NCBI GenBank assembly: GCA_026261815.1
Contig: JAMPIT010000493.1
Location: 1,763,001-1,827,000, forward strand
Direction of reading: 5' to 3'
DNA from: Monarcha castaneiventris obscurior
Taxonomy: Eukaryota > Chordata > Aves > Passeriformes > Monarchidae
Length of the DNA stretch: 64,000 bases
Below the pieces are notes generated by a model. It did no database searches. It was not told the origin of the DNA and was given only the letters and a program-made list of their open reading frames with translations. A program made the position numbers and the translations under genes. Shown piece by piece: positions 48,116 through 59,985 of this stretch (positions are counted from its first letter, which is position 1; each line of letters opens with the position of its first letter).

Positions 48116-51100
48116 TCTTGAATACTGGAGATGATGAAAACCTGTGTGCTGGGAGGCGGCACTGGGCACAGGGACCATGCCACGGTGGCAGGACAGCTGC
48201 CTGTGGAAGCAAATAATCCAGGGATCACTCCCTACTTGTGGAAATGAAGCAGTCCTGCTGGAACCATGAGTGTTTCAGCAGGTGACATGCTCATCCTGCA
48301 TGGTAGGCAGTGCTTCCATGGGGATGGAAGAGCGGAGACAAAGGAAGTTCCAAGGCCCCTGCCTTTACTGCAGGTGTTTTGTGAGGGTGCAGTGTCCTCT
48401 GAGAGATGACAGTTGTGTCATGGATCCCTCCAATAACACCACGATCTCCCTGAGCGTTATCTTTATGCAGAGAGAATGCCTCTACAGCAGGATGGGTGAG
48501 GATAGGAGGGACCCAGGGCTCCTTGTCCTCTCCTAGGACTATTCCTGCCTCGCGTTTTGCTCCAAGCTCAGCTTAATCCATCCTCATTAAAATCAGTGGC
48601 AAGGGTGTCCTTTTGCTATTAATGCCAGTTGGATTTGACTTTACATCCAGCAGCACGAGTGATTTTCCTTTTTCCTCATAGACCTCTCTGATCTTTTGCC
48701 TCTCTCCTTTCAGCTTCCTCAGTCTCACAGCTTTTCTTGGAGGTTTTTTTTTTAAATTTTTCTCAGTTTCCTGAAATGCAACTTTCCATGTATTGATTTC
48801 ACCTGAGATCTAAAGGAAGGCAGGGCAGGAGGCTCAGCTCACTCCAATGTACACTCACAGCTCATCAAAGCAAATACAGAGCCTTGTTAGAGCTGCTGGG
48901 GCAGCACAGCCCCTGGGCTTAGCTGGCCTCATGGGAGGGAGGAATTAATCTCTTTAGGCAGCGTTTTGAATTTATATATACACACATGCTCCTGGTTACA
49001 TCAAGTTATCACTCTTGCTAGATCTTTCTTTTCAATCATCTCCTGAACATGCTGTAATGGTACTTCTGGGAGTGTGGGCTGGAGGTGGGGGAAGGGGAGC
49101 ACTTGTCAGAGCGAGTTTTGGGCTTTTTATAAATTCCTGTTGCAGAGTCACTACTTAAAACGATTTGGAAGAAAAAGAGAGATGGTGGGGGAAGAAGTTG
49201 CTGGTGGCAGCAGTGGCCCAGGGAGCAACACGCACCTCTTTGGGGGTGTGAGGTTGCACCAAGCGACAGTGCTGGCTGTGCCTCAGTTTCTCTGTCCTCC
49301 TTGGGTGATAGTTTCATGATGGAGAAGGCTCCGTGTTTCCCCCAGGACTGCCAGCTCTGTCACAAGCCTGTCTCCACGGTGTCCTTCCTGGGGACAGAAA
49401 TTCTGGCACTGTAGAGAGGAAATAAGCCCCCTCAGACAGTTCATTTTCCCTCTCTGCCCTGTCTAGAGCGTCCCATCCACCCTGTGACCCTGTGTTTCAT
49501 TTCTGGGAGCAGATTTGGCCCTTCCTTACCAGAAGGACTTTTCCAGGAGATCCAAGGTCCCAGAGCTGATTGCAGAGCTGTCAGGCTCTTTCAGAAAGAG
49601 CAGCATTTCTTTGCTGAGGGTTTTCCCTGCAGTGACCCGTTCAGTGGCACTTCCTTAAAAACAGCCCTTGCCACCACCACAGACTTCCTTTCCCACCAGT
49701 GTTGCAGGCTGGGGTGCTCCAAATCCCAGCCAGATCCAGCTCCAAATCCCATTGCTCGGGAGGAAAATCAAGCTGCAGCAAACCTGCTGAGCAGGGAAAA
49801 ACTAACGGAGGGCAGATTTTCCCTTTGCAGTTTGCTTTAAAGTGTTTGTTGTCACATCCATTGACAGCTCATCATGAGCCATGAAAGAAGGGAGGGTCCT
49901 TGGGTGCTCTAACACCTGCCCAGGGGTTTTTCCTTCCCCACCATTTCTTCGTGTGTATCTCACTGGTTGCACCAGTACCTCGTGGCCTTGGCAGCATCAG
50001 GTGATGTCAAATTCCACTGTAGAATTATGTGTCTGCTCAGCAAACGCCACACTTATTGTCAGTGGTGATTCCCTTTGTCTCCACATCCTTCAGGATGCAG
50101 GAGAGTTCTTTCATACTCCCCAGCTTGCTCATTCTCCAGCCTAAATGTCCCAAATTCTTGGAGTTTCCCCCAGAAAGAAACCCTCAGCAAAGATCTGGCT
50201 TCCCTTGGACCCTGCCTTTGCTCAGCCTCTCTGCAATGTGGTTGCAAAGGGAATTGCTTTAGGAAGAGCCATTCCTCGCACTCTTGTTTGTGACATAACA
50301 GCCTGGGCTTTGGTTATTATTGCTGGTTTTAGCTGTTGTTGGCTTCTCATTGTTGCCTTTTTGATAGATGAGTTCAATTTTGCTGGCATATTGCACAGGT
50401 TTGCAAACCAGATGTTGCTGCTGCAAGGTGGTTGCGGTGCGGCAGGCAGGGAGCAGTTCGTGTCACACACGGGGTCAAAGCCAAGGGCTCAGGGGGTGGA
50501 GGGCTGCAGTTGCCATGAGGATTGCTGGTGGCATGGTGGGGAACCTCACCAGCGCTGCAGACACCCCCATCCATCTCCCATTCCCCCTGGGGAGGACAGG
50601 ACCTTTAGCAAATCATACCCAGTCCTGGCCCAGGAGGGCTCAGAACCCTCAGGATGGACCCTGGCCTGAGCCCCAAGCCCCTTCCCACTTGGATCTAGGA
50701 GAGCTTCCCGAAACAGCCGGTGTGTGGCATGTCTTGGGGTGAAAGAAGGAAACGGCTGAGGTCAGGGGGCTGATGTTGCACATTTTTATGTGGAATCGAC
50801 TTGCTGCCTCCTTGGAAATACCAAAAAATCAAGTCTTGCATCCTGGCCCTTGAAATTTCCTCTGTCCTACAGGAAGGGAGTGTTGTTGCTTCAGGAATTC
50901 ACTATTATTCCAGGGAATTTAAGCCTCTTTGCAGGAAACCCCAATGTGGGCAGGGAGGAATTTAAAGGGACAGGGCATTAGGATGGTTGGGATGTGCTGT
51001 GCTCCTACCGTTGCAGGGAGGGAGGTGGGATCCCATCAGGAGGGCAGGCCTTGAACAGGCAAAACAAATTCTGGTCTAATTCCAGGTAAATGGGCAGTGA

Positions 51101-51269
51101 AAGGAGGTGGGAAATCCAGGATGAGTTCAGGTGTTTGCAGAATCAGAGCGTGATGATGAGAAATGCAAGGGATTTGGGAGGGAAGGGCTGGGCCAGAGGC
51201 TCAGGACCATCCTGCCCTTGATTCCCAGGATGTCCTCAGAGCACTGCCCACGTTCAGCTACCCGGCCCT
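48116..51269. other. Intron 3' part, no repeat recognised
   Basis: Ordinary mixed-composition sequence up to the duplicated acceptor. Several open frames of 60-170 codons show no family resemblance. Confidence 0.55.
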
Positions 51270-51315
51270 GCCCAGGGGCTTTTGGCACTAACACGTCCCT
51301 CGTTCCCCCTCTGCC

Positions 51316-51317
51316 AG
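51316..51317 (+). promoter_or_regulatory. HS3ST3A1: Duplicate upstream 3' splice site (predicted non-productive)
   Basis: Identical local context to the productive acceptor 57 bp downstream. Splicing here would read Arg-Asp-Leu-Met-Pro-Arg-Ser-Phe-Trp-His and then TAA at 51346-51348, giving a 196-residue product without K202, the 3'-phosphate site or the substrate-contact residues. Whether it is used is unknown. Confidence 0.6.
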
Positions 51318-51372
51318 GGACCTGATGCCCAGGAGCTTTTGGCACTAACACGTCCCTCGTTCCCCCTCTGCC

Positions 51373-51374
51373 AG
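51373..51374 (+). promoter_or_regulatory. HS3ST3A1: Productive 3' splice site of exon 2
   Basis: This AG joins exon 1 to G-GAC-CTG-ATG and preserves Arg-Asp-Leu-Met as in the family. The branch-point-like CTAAC at 51345-51349 puts its A about 26 nt upstream of the AG, a normal distance. Confidence 0.88.
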
Positions 51375-51993
51375 GGACCTGATGCCCAGGACGCTGGAGG
51401 GGCAGATCACCATGGAGAAGACCCCCAGCTACTTCGTCACCAAGGAGGCCCCAGCCCGCATCTCCTCCATGTCCAAGGGCACAAAGCTCATCGTGGTGGT
51501 GCGGGACCCCGTGACCAGAGCAATCTCGGACTACACCCAGACGCTCTCCAAGAAGCCTGACATCCCCACCTTTGAGAGCCTGACCTTCAAAAACAGGACT
51601 ACAGGCCTGATCGACACCTCGTGGAGCGCCATCCAGATTGGCATCTATGCCAAGCACCTGGAGAACTGGCTCCTCTACTTCCCCATCAGGCAGATCCTCT
51701 TTGTCAGTGGGGAGAGGCTGATCAGTGACCCCGCAGGGGAGCTGGGCAGGGTCCAGGACTTTCTGGGCCTCAAGAGGATCATCACTGACAAACACTTCTA
51801 CTTCAACAAAACCAAGGGGTTCCCGTGCCTGAAGAAGGCGGAAGGCAGCAGCAAGCCCCATTGCCTGGGGAAAACAAAAGGCAGGACCCACCCTGACATC
51901 GACCAGGAGGTGGTGCAGAGGCTGCGGGACTTCTACCGGCCCTTCAACATGAAGTTCTACCAGATGACGGGGCAGGACTTCGGCTGGGACTGA
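51375..51993 (+). CDS. HS3ST3A1: HS3ST3A1 coding exon 2 (C-terminal sulfotransferase domain)
   Basis: Completes codon 187 (AG|G, Arg) and encodes residues 188-392 followed by TGA at 51991-51993. It begins [21 protein letters not shown]. Family residues visible here are K202 in EKTPSYF (human K215), the 3'-phosphate-binding motif [11 protein letters not shown] with R230 and S238, the cysteine pair C338 and C350 expected to form a disulfide, and K355/R357 in KTKGRTH (human K368/R370). N-glycosylation sequons lie at N260 (NRT) and N331 (NKT). The C-terminus is DFGWD, one residue shorter than the DFGWDG I recall for human. [20 protein letters not shown] and the lack of an acidic tail favour the HS3ST3 subgroup over HS3ST2 or HS3ST4. 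In mammals this exon is almost identical between 3A1 and 3B1, so exon 2 alone could not separate the paralogs; exon 1 does. Confidence 0.97.
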
Positions 51994-52425
51994 CGCTGAA
52001 AGAAATAATTTAAGAAAAGGAAAATATAATATAATATATATTTTTTTTACGTATCAGTAGAGAGGGGGAAAATACAGAAAAAAAAATAATAGCTGTGCTG
52101 AAACATGATTTGCTCTGATTTATTTTTTCTTTTTTTCACACTGCTTTGTTTCCTTTCTTCTCTCAGAGAAGAGGTGCTGTGTCCAGCCAGAGAAAGAGGC
52201 TGTGAGCTGCAGCCTGGTCCTTTTGACATGACCACCTTCCCTCAGTGGGCCCAAGGTTTAGCACTGCCTCTGCAAAAAAACGCAGGTGCAAAGTTTTTAG
52301 AAGTGACAGGGGTGCTTGGGGTAGCTCAGAGTCTTCCAGAAAGTTCAGCCAGGTTTTGGCTTGCAAGTGCCATTTTGGCCAGACCTCACCACTTTTGACA
52401 ATAAAACAAAGGTAGTTTAATACCT
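51994..52425 (+). other. HS3ST3A1: HS3ST3A1 3'UTR to first good polyadenylation signal
   Basis: After the stop codon the sequence becomes AT-rich, with TATAATA-type runs at about 52025-52050. The first canonical AATAAA is at 52400-52405. Another AATAAA lies at 53440-53445 and could end a longer transcript. Which one is used cannot be told from the sequence. Confidence 0.45.
52400..52405 (+). terminator. Candidate polyadenylation signal AATAAA
   Basis: First AATAAA hexamer after the HS3ST3A1 stop codon (407 nt downstream), followed about 50 nt later by a GT-rich stretch. Confidence 0.4.
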
Positions 52426-54582
52426 AATTTGGCTTTCCAAACGTTACCTTAGGGGGTTTTTTTATTGCATGAAACATTTGGTGGATTTTTCTTTCACTTA
52501 TCCAATTTTTTGTTTTACTTTTACCCCCCTTAAATCAAGCTCTTTTCATCAACCAAACTTATTTTTCCTCTTAAGGAAGCCAAAACCAATAATCCTTTGT
52601 TTTGTTTTGAGACAAAATAATTCTGGTAACCAAAAATTAAAGAACACAAAGAACACAAATGATTCTTTTGATTCTCTAATGAAAATTGCCAGGTAGTCAA
52701 AAGGCCTCATTCACAGGAGCTGGCTCTAAATCAGTGTTCCCCTATTGCATCCTTTTTGCTCCTCTGACAGCAAAATGGATTTCTGAGCGGGTTTTTCTAA
52801 GGGGGGGGCCTATCTGAAGGGATCTGGGGGATGGGAAGGAAGGCCCATACTGAGATGATGCTCATGGCACACCTTGAATGTGTTGGGGGACCCCCCATCC
52901 CACCAGGCATATGCAGGAAACTTCTCGGTGTCCAGTGGACATGATTTAAGCCATAATGATGAATGTTTTAAGTTGGGCCAGTCTTAAATAGACTGGAGGA
53001 AGGGTTGGCTGGGAAAAAGTGAACAATAGTCATGTCCAGAAAGAGGGATGAGAAAACAATTGTTCTTCCCTGAAGGAGAACTAAAGGGGGAGCAGGAAGG
53101 TTGTGAAGGGCTTTAAAAACTGTCAGGCAACACGAATCTCCTTTACCACGTTTTTTTAGCTGGTGGAAATGTTTCAGTGACACAAATCTTTTAGTGGAGC
53201 AGAGTCTTTTTATTACCAGGGGCTCATTTATCTGCTGTCCCTCATCTTCAGAATTTCTGAGCTGTGGGAGTGCCCAGTTATTCCTTGGTGCTGCATAAAC
53301 AGTGTGACAGTGCTCTGAGTCCAACTTTGGAAAGTACCTGAGGGGGTAAAACAAGCTAAGAGGGGATCCCCCAGGAATGTGGTGTGGAAGAAGCCTGGGG
53401 ATGAAGTTCACTGGCTGCCTGCATACCAGCCAAGATCTTAATAAAATCCCAGCAGAGCAGAGATTTCCAAGAGTCTGAAGAGAATTGTGTCACAAGTTAC
53501 AATTTCACCTGAGGGGGAGAGGCATTTCTGCCTTGGCAAGTTGGGAAAAGGGTTTGGTGCCCCACTCAGCCTCATGGCTCTGAGTTGCACTGCACATGTT
53601 GAGCCACATCTTCTCCTGGCTGCCCTGAGCCACCTTCCCACTCAGCCCTACGTGCCTCCTTCTGTTCCCAAAGCTGCTGAGTCCTGGATCCTTCCTATCC
53701 CCTGCAGACACAAACCCACAGGGTTTTGCACGCAAGGCCCGTTTCCCAAGGGAGTGAAAATAACTTCATTCAGCCTGTGAGGTTCCAGCAGCTCCTCCCA
53801 CAGCTGTCCTTGCAAAGCTCTACCCGAGCCCAGGTTTCCATGCCCCAGCTGGTGGAGAAGTGGTGATGGGTTGGTGGCACCAAAGCCGGACTGTGTTCAG
53901 CACTCTGTCCTGGCGTAGCACAGCTCAGTGCCACGTTCACAACCTCCAGTGATGCTTTTACCCCTTCCCCCGTTTATGTCCCATTTTAAGGCCTTTTTTG
54001 GCAATGTCCCGTGCCACATCTACATAAACACTTTACCTAACTGCTCTCTGCAAACACCTTGCAGCAGAAGGGCGGATGAGGCACCACACAGACCCCCAAC
54101 AGTCCCTTCTCTTACCTGCCTCCCTTCAGCCCCTCGATGTTCGTGCCGGAGGTGACACAAGAACATCAGAGATAGTCCCTCCCAGCATCTGCAGTTCAAA
54201 TCAGAAGCTGGAGAAAGCTGGGCTCCGGGTGATGGTCTCCCCAGTGCGTCGCTGGAGGTGAGGGGAGCAATCTGCCCCTGCTGGCCAGAATGGGCATAAG
54301 GTAGCCAAAAGGATGGAGGCTAATTACTGGAGGAAAATATTCTAAAAGCAAGGCTTGTTGGGGCAGGAATGGGAGATGGACTCCCTCCCGTGCTGTGCTC
54401 TTCCACTCAAATGAAAAAAGCCAAGGTGGTAGCGAGGACAAGGCATCATTCACTCACAGGCATAACCAAACAGTGCCAGCACCAGCGAGGCACAAAGTCT
54501 GAGCTCTTCAAAGCTGAAAAGAAGATTTAAGTGTGCCATTTCTTTGGTATTTCAAGGAGAATTAAGGTTGGGATGCCTTTGA
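52426..54582. other. 3' flank or long 3'UTR
   Basis: Begins AT-rich, then becomes mixed. A second AATAAA at 53440 allows a longer HS3ST3A1 transcript. No repeat or gene was recognised. Confidence 0.45.
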
Positions 54583-54587
54583 CAAGT

Positions 54588-55150
54588 TATTGTGGTTTAA
54601 GCCCAGCTGGGATCTCAGCCCCACTCACTCACTCCCGAGGTGGGATGGAGGAGAGAATTGGAAGAGTAAATCTAAGGACATCTGTGGGTTGAGATTAAGA
54701 CAGTTTAATAGGTAAAGCAAAAGCTACACACATAAGCAAAGCAAACCAAGAAATCAATTCCCAACTTCCCACAGGCAGGCAGGAGCTCAGCCATCCTCAG
54801 GACAGCAGGGCTCCCTCACATTTGGAATGGTGACTTGAGAAGACAAACACCATCACTCCAAAAATTTCCTCCTTCCTTCTTTCCCCACTTCTATATGCTG
54901 AGCATGATGCCATGTGGTCTGGAACATCCCTTGCATCAGTTGGGGTCAGCTGTCCTGGCTGTGTCCCCTCCCAGCTCCCCAGCCTGTGCACCCCCAGCCT
55001 CCTCAGGAGGAGCAGAAAAAGCCTTGATGCTCTGTAGGAACTGCCCAGCCGTAATGAAAACATCCCTGGGTTATCAATACTGTTCCCAGCACAAATCCAA
55101 ACCACAGTGCTCTGAACAAAATGAACTCTACCCCAGCCAAAACCAGCAGA
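54588..55150 (-). mobile_element. ERVL-type solo LTR
   Basis: About 563 bp that matches, from memory, a very common avian LTR whose antisense strand starts with a TGTTGTGGTTTAA-like motif and whose sense strand starts TGTGCTGGTTTTGGC. Here the left end is TATTGTGGTTTAA (one change) and the right end CCAGCAGA (one change). A perfect 5-bp duplication CAAGT flanks it (54583-54587, 55151-55155), as expected for ERVL. The poly(A) signal ATTAAA is on the minus strand at 54704-54709. No internal genes are present. Confidence 0.88.
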
Positions 55151-55155
55151 CAAGT

Positions 55156-56087
55156 ATAAATATCACTTACGATGGCGTTTTAAAAAAATCAATATAGTTA
55201 TATTGCTATTTTCTCCCGTAGAGTCACACTTGGAGCACTATAAAGCAGCTTTATAGGGCTGCAGATTGTTCTCCCCATATTGGATAAGCTGCAGCAGTAC
55301 CAAGAATTTCACACAGCTGAGGATCTGCAAGTGCCACCAAATCCCTGCCATTAAATCAGCAGAGCCTTGATACATACACGAGCCCATCATACGTGCCTTT
55401 AAAAACTCTTCCCAGCACATCAAGCTCAGCCACTTCGGAAAACTTTCCCCTAAATATTTCAGTGTTTTACTCTCCCTCATTTCCAAGGGTTCGAATACCT
55501 TGTTGCACACCTTGTAAAGCTATTTAGGGATCCGAGACTGTGATTGATTGGTTTTGATCTGGGCCATAAGTAGTTTTGAAAATCCCTCCACATATGAACA
55601 ATGGCTTTTAAAAAGAGGTCATGCAACCAAATTGCTTTGAACTCTAATAGCATTTAAGCCTCTAAACTCTTTAGGCTTATTTGAAAATCCAGCCATGAAG
55701 TTTAGATTATTTTAACCTAAGAAGAATTGGAAGTAAACTATTGAAAACCGCATCCCTTCCGGGCCTGCAGTGCTGAGCACGTGGATTGCAGAGGAAAGGA
55801 AAAGTAGCTATAAATAAAAAAGTGACCTGTGTAGTGTTTTTCTTTAAAAAAAAAAAAAAACAAACAAGGCAGAAAAATCAAAACATTAACTATGAGAAAA
55901 TAATTAGGTTATTAAAATGCTTCTGGTCTCAATAATCAAATCAGCCATTAGGCACTGATGAAGCTTAGGCTGGTATGAGATGCAACATTTGGATTTTAGA
56001 ACATTTGTTTTAAGAAAAAAAAAAACCCCACACCAACCTTTACAAGGCATCCTATCAGCATCAAGTGCCAAATTCTAAGGAAGTTTT
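55156..56087. other. AT-rich intergenic DNA
   Basis: No open frame of 60 codons from about 55510 to 56060. A poly(A) run lies near 55847. No repeat family was recognised; possibly conserved, but unproven. Confidence 0.45.
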
Positions 56088-56253
56088 ATACAATGAGGGT
56101 GGTGAGGCCTGGATTCCCCACCCCTGGAAGTGTCCAAGGCCAGATTGGACTTGCAGCAACCTGGGATAGTGGAAGGTATCCCTGCTCATGGCAGGGAATG
56201 GAACGAGATGAGCTTTAGGGTCCCTTCCAATGCAAACCGTTCCATGATTCCAT
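56088..56253 (+). mobile_element. CR1 LINE 3' fragment
   Basis: GAGGGTGGTGAGGCCTGGAT, CCCCTGGAAGTGTCCAAGGC and CCTTCCAATGCAAACCGTTC followed by CATGATTCCATGATC. Typical 5'-truncated CR1 in sense orientation. Confidence 0.9.
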
Positions 56254-59200
56254 GATCTTTGGGGAGACAGACACAGACCCCACTGGCAGCACTGCACAGG
56301 TGCCCTTGGCCACCAGGCTGGGGGGCTCAGAGGTCTGCACAGCCCCTTGTCCTGCTCCACAGATGGCACCTCAGCCCTCCTGCACTGAAACCACCGGGAG
56401 TTTGGGCTCAGTCATGCCCAAACTGTTCCAAAGTCTTCAAAAATCAGGTTTTTTCCCACTGCTGTTGAAATGCTTTGGCTCAGGCTCGTAGAGCCCGGCT
56501 CAGAAAGGTCATTGAGGGTGAGACCCCCCCTTTAACCCTCTGCAGCAAAAGCCCTCAGCCAAACCTGGAGTGTGGGAAAGCTCTTCGTACTCTGTTTCAA
56601 CTGAAAATTTCAGAGAAATAGGGTTTTCTTTACCAGTTCAGTTTGGCAAGGCAAAACCGGGTCTTCCTGCTGCTGAGAAATCCATTGCTGCCGTTCCTGG
56701 AAGGGCAATTCCTGCTGTGCCCGTGTTATCCTTGGTGCTGATTTTGTGCCATGGGGAGTTTTATCAGCTACTGTGGAAAAATGCTGCCACTCAATGATCT
56801 GCTCAGTTAAAAGGAGTATTTACACCGAGGTGCAGTGGAGATCAGTGTGTGGGGCTCCTCTGTGTGATGTCAGGGTGGCCTTTGGGTGCAGCACTAACCA
56901 GTCACATTCCCAGCAATAATTCGGCCTTTCCTACCCTGCAAAGAGTGATTTTGACTTGCACTGGTTCTCAGTTCTCCCACACAGACACTTCACACACTTG
57001 GAGTCTCCAGATGAAGGGGAAGAATTGCCCATTTTCCTAACCATTAAAAAGTTTCATGATTATATGTAACAGTTTCTGGGTTTTCTCTCCTCCCTCCCCT
57101 TCACTTGGTGATGCTGTCATCCTCCTCCCTTTGGTGCTATTTCAGTATGAAACAAACTGATTTTAATTTAATTAAAGAATGAAAAAGCACACATTTAATA
57201 AAGTTTACGGGTACTGAGAGGCTGTGCTCTCTTTTTGCTGGTGGCAGCAACCTGGAAAGAGGGGGCAGGTTTATGAAAAAAACCTGAAAAGGGGGGAAAA
57301 AACCACAAAATTACTCATGATGTCTGATTTTAATCTCCTAAACCTAACTCACTCCACAGCTCTGTCTAATGTGAACTCTCCAGTGGCATCACTGGCATCA
57401 TTCCCACGACCTCTTGTCTTCCACCACATCAAGGTCAATGCCATACTCCTCTCTTTAAATTGCTAAAAACCTCCAACAGTGAAGTGTTCCCGTCTCCCCC
57501 AGTGCTGACTCCTTTGCTGTCCCTGGCCCTGCCACGTCCACAGCATTTCTCCACCGAGATGGATGAATTCCTGCTTCCCCTGACCTGGGTATTTCAGGAA
57601 CAGTCCCAGTTCACAGTGAATTGTGTGAAACCCGAGGGGAAAGGAATTCCTCAAGAAATATATACAGTGGAGAAGCCCCCCTGTATCAGGTTTGCTGTGT
57701 GGTCAAGTAAAGTGATATTCTATTTACTTTTTTAGATGTATAAACAGATTAAGTCCCAGGGAAAATATGCTCCCAAACTCCATAATATTTTATTAAACCA
57801 CTGAAGTTTAATATAATCTTTTGGCTTCCACAGAAAAATTTTCCATTTCTTTTCTGAGCACCTTTGATTTTATTTTCTTTTAATTACCGTTATCCGGAGT
57901 TAACGATGTGGGGTTTGCACTCCACCCAGCTAGGACTATCCAGATTGGAAGTGGGGAATTTTGCTGAAATACAGAAATATCTGTGTGGTGGTAAGAAGTC
58001 AGCGGCACCTGGGCAGAAAACTCTGGAGAAGCCAATGTGCAGAATTAATTCCCCTCATCCAGGCAGTAGCAAGGCTGGATTCCTCAGCTCACAGCATTTA
58101 TTACCCAAGACATTGGCCAGCCATGGCTTTTGTGAGTTATACCTCTTTCATCTTCTGCCTGTCCATGCAACCCTCCATCCCGGAGGCAGCTCAGTGCTCT
58201 GTGGGGAAAGCTCTCCTTGACTCAGGTCCAGCCCTGCCCTCGGGCTCAGCACTGCACCACGAACACAGCCAGGATCAGCATCCACCTGGGTGTGAAGCTG
58301 CAGGAGAAGGCCAATGCTGTGCCGAGCCTCCAGCACACGGCTTGGCCCCCGACCTTCTGATTCTGCTGGCCAAGGAATGCCCTACAGGCGGTCTGGCTCG
58401 TGGGGAAAGCTGCTGGGAGCCAAGCAAAGCCCCTCGAGAGAAACTCAGCACCTGCATTCCAGCATCGTTAATTAGGAATAATAACGGCCATCATCGTGTC
58501 ATGGTTCTTAAGACAGCTGGGTGACTCCTGGAGGCCAAATCCACTGGTGTGAGCATTACCTGAGGGCCTCAGTGCAGCAGAGGAACTTCAAATGTTGCTT
58601 ATCAGCCCCCCGTACGTCTCCCTGCAACTCAGATCCGTCCTGGGAATGGAAGGTCCTCCTTCACAGACGCACCAGCCTCGCTGGGTTTCTCCATGAATGC
58701 CGAGGCAGTGGTGAGGCTGTAGATTAGACTTGCTTGGCCAGAGTTTTTCCAGCTCATTTCTTTTGTTCTTTCACCAGCCGCTGTCACTGAGCAACAATCT
58801 AAAGGAAGTGACCGAGGGGTATTGGCTGGGGAGCACTCACAGCTTCCCTTGTACAGGGCTTGTGGGACAGAATCAATATTTTCTATCCAGCTCACTGCTG
58901 GGGACCCCCATGGCTGGGCACAGAGGAGATGGCAACAGAGTGAAAACATTCTCTTGAGAAGGACAGGTTTAAGGGCACAGAGGAGAGCGGCCAAATGCAT
59001 CGTATTGACAGGGCAAACTCCATCACCAACCTAATTACTCCCCTCTCTGCACACCCACGGCTCTCCAGGGCTCTGCTGGTGCAAAACCACCACCAGTGGC
59101 TTCCTGGGATCCACGGCTCTGGGATGGGCAGAGCTGTCTGCTCCGAGCACAGCCCCCCCCTGCAGCTGGGGGAGGCAGAGGGAGCATCCCACCAGGGCCC

Positions 59201-59819
59201 CCAGCACGTCATCAGCTCAGCAGCATCGCTGGATTTGATGGAATGCCAGGGGCCATTTCCCTACTGGGTTTTAATCAGCTCTGTTAAGTTCAGGCAGGGC
59301 CTGTTGGCCAAGGGGAAGCTACAAGCCAAGGACTGCAATTTAGGGGCACATCCTGTCCCACAGGCACCTCTCTACCCACCTGCCATGGGAATTATAAAGA
59401 CAAAACCAACGGCAGGGATACACCGTGACTTAAAAACCCCCTCACTGTGACCCTTTCCTTTGACTCACCCAAATATTGTCCTGAGACCAAACTCCTTCAC
59501 TTTCCACAATGGAAGGATTCAAGGTTAAATGAAGAAATTATTTGTATGGCTTCCCCTGGGAGCTGCTGGGGCTCAGGGCATGGCCAGCTCTGCCTGTATA
59601 AATTGGATATTAACCCTGTACATCTGAGTGAGCAAGGTGTGAGCTCTGCCTGACCTGCAGTGACCCTGCAAGGTGCTGCTAGTGCAGTAAAGGACTGCAC
59701 ATACACATCATCACATCTGGGATCATAGCTGGACTTTCACCAACTTAGAAAAGCCTATAAATGGCAGAATTGACCTTTTTCCAGCAGAGCCTGGCCCCAG
59801 ATGCAGCATCCCATACCAG

Positions 59820-59985
59820 ATCACAGAATGGTTTGGGTTGGAAAGGACCTTAAAGATTATCTCATCCCACCTCCTGCCATGGGCAGGGACAGCTTCCATG
59901 AGACCAGGTTGCTCCAAGTCCCATCCAACCTGGCCTTGGATGCTTCCAGGGATGGAGAAGCCACAGCTCCTCTGGGATCTCAGGG
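59820..59985 (-). mobile_element. CR1 LINE 3' fragment
   Basis: TCACAGAATGGTTTGGGTTG, GCCATGGGCAGGGACAGCTT and CCATCCAACCTGGCCTTGGA in inverted order. About 165 bp. Confidence 0.92.

Larger units (their letters stand above)
51270..51382 (+). repeat. 57-bp tandem duplication of the exon 2 splice acceptor
   Basis: Two head-to-tail copies with a 57-bp period, differing at one base (G at 51277 versus A at 51334). Each copy contains a CTAAC branch-point-like motif (51288-51292 and 51345-51349), a CT-rich tract, CCAG (AG at 51316-51317 and 51373-51374) and the exonic start GGACCTGATGCCCAGG. The motif TGCCCAGG occurs at 51269, 51326 and 51383, so the duplication is bounded by short direct repeats, as expected of slippage or microhomology-mediated duplication. 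The downstream acceptor keeps the HS3ST3A1 reading frame. Confidence 0.93.

Noticed and set aside
51127..51891. A 254-codon minus-strand frame with an internal repeated peptide
   Set aside because: It is the antisense shadow of exon 2; the repeated peptide is only the 57-bp tandem duplication.
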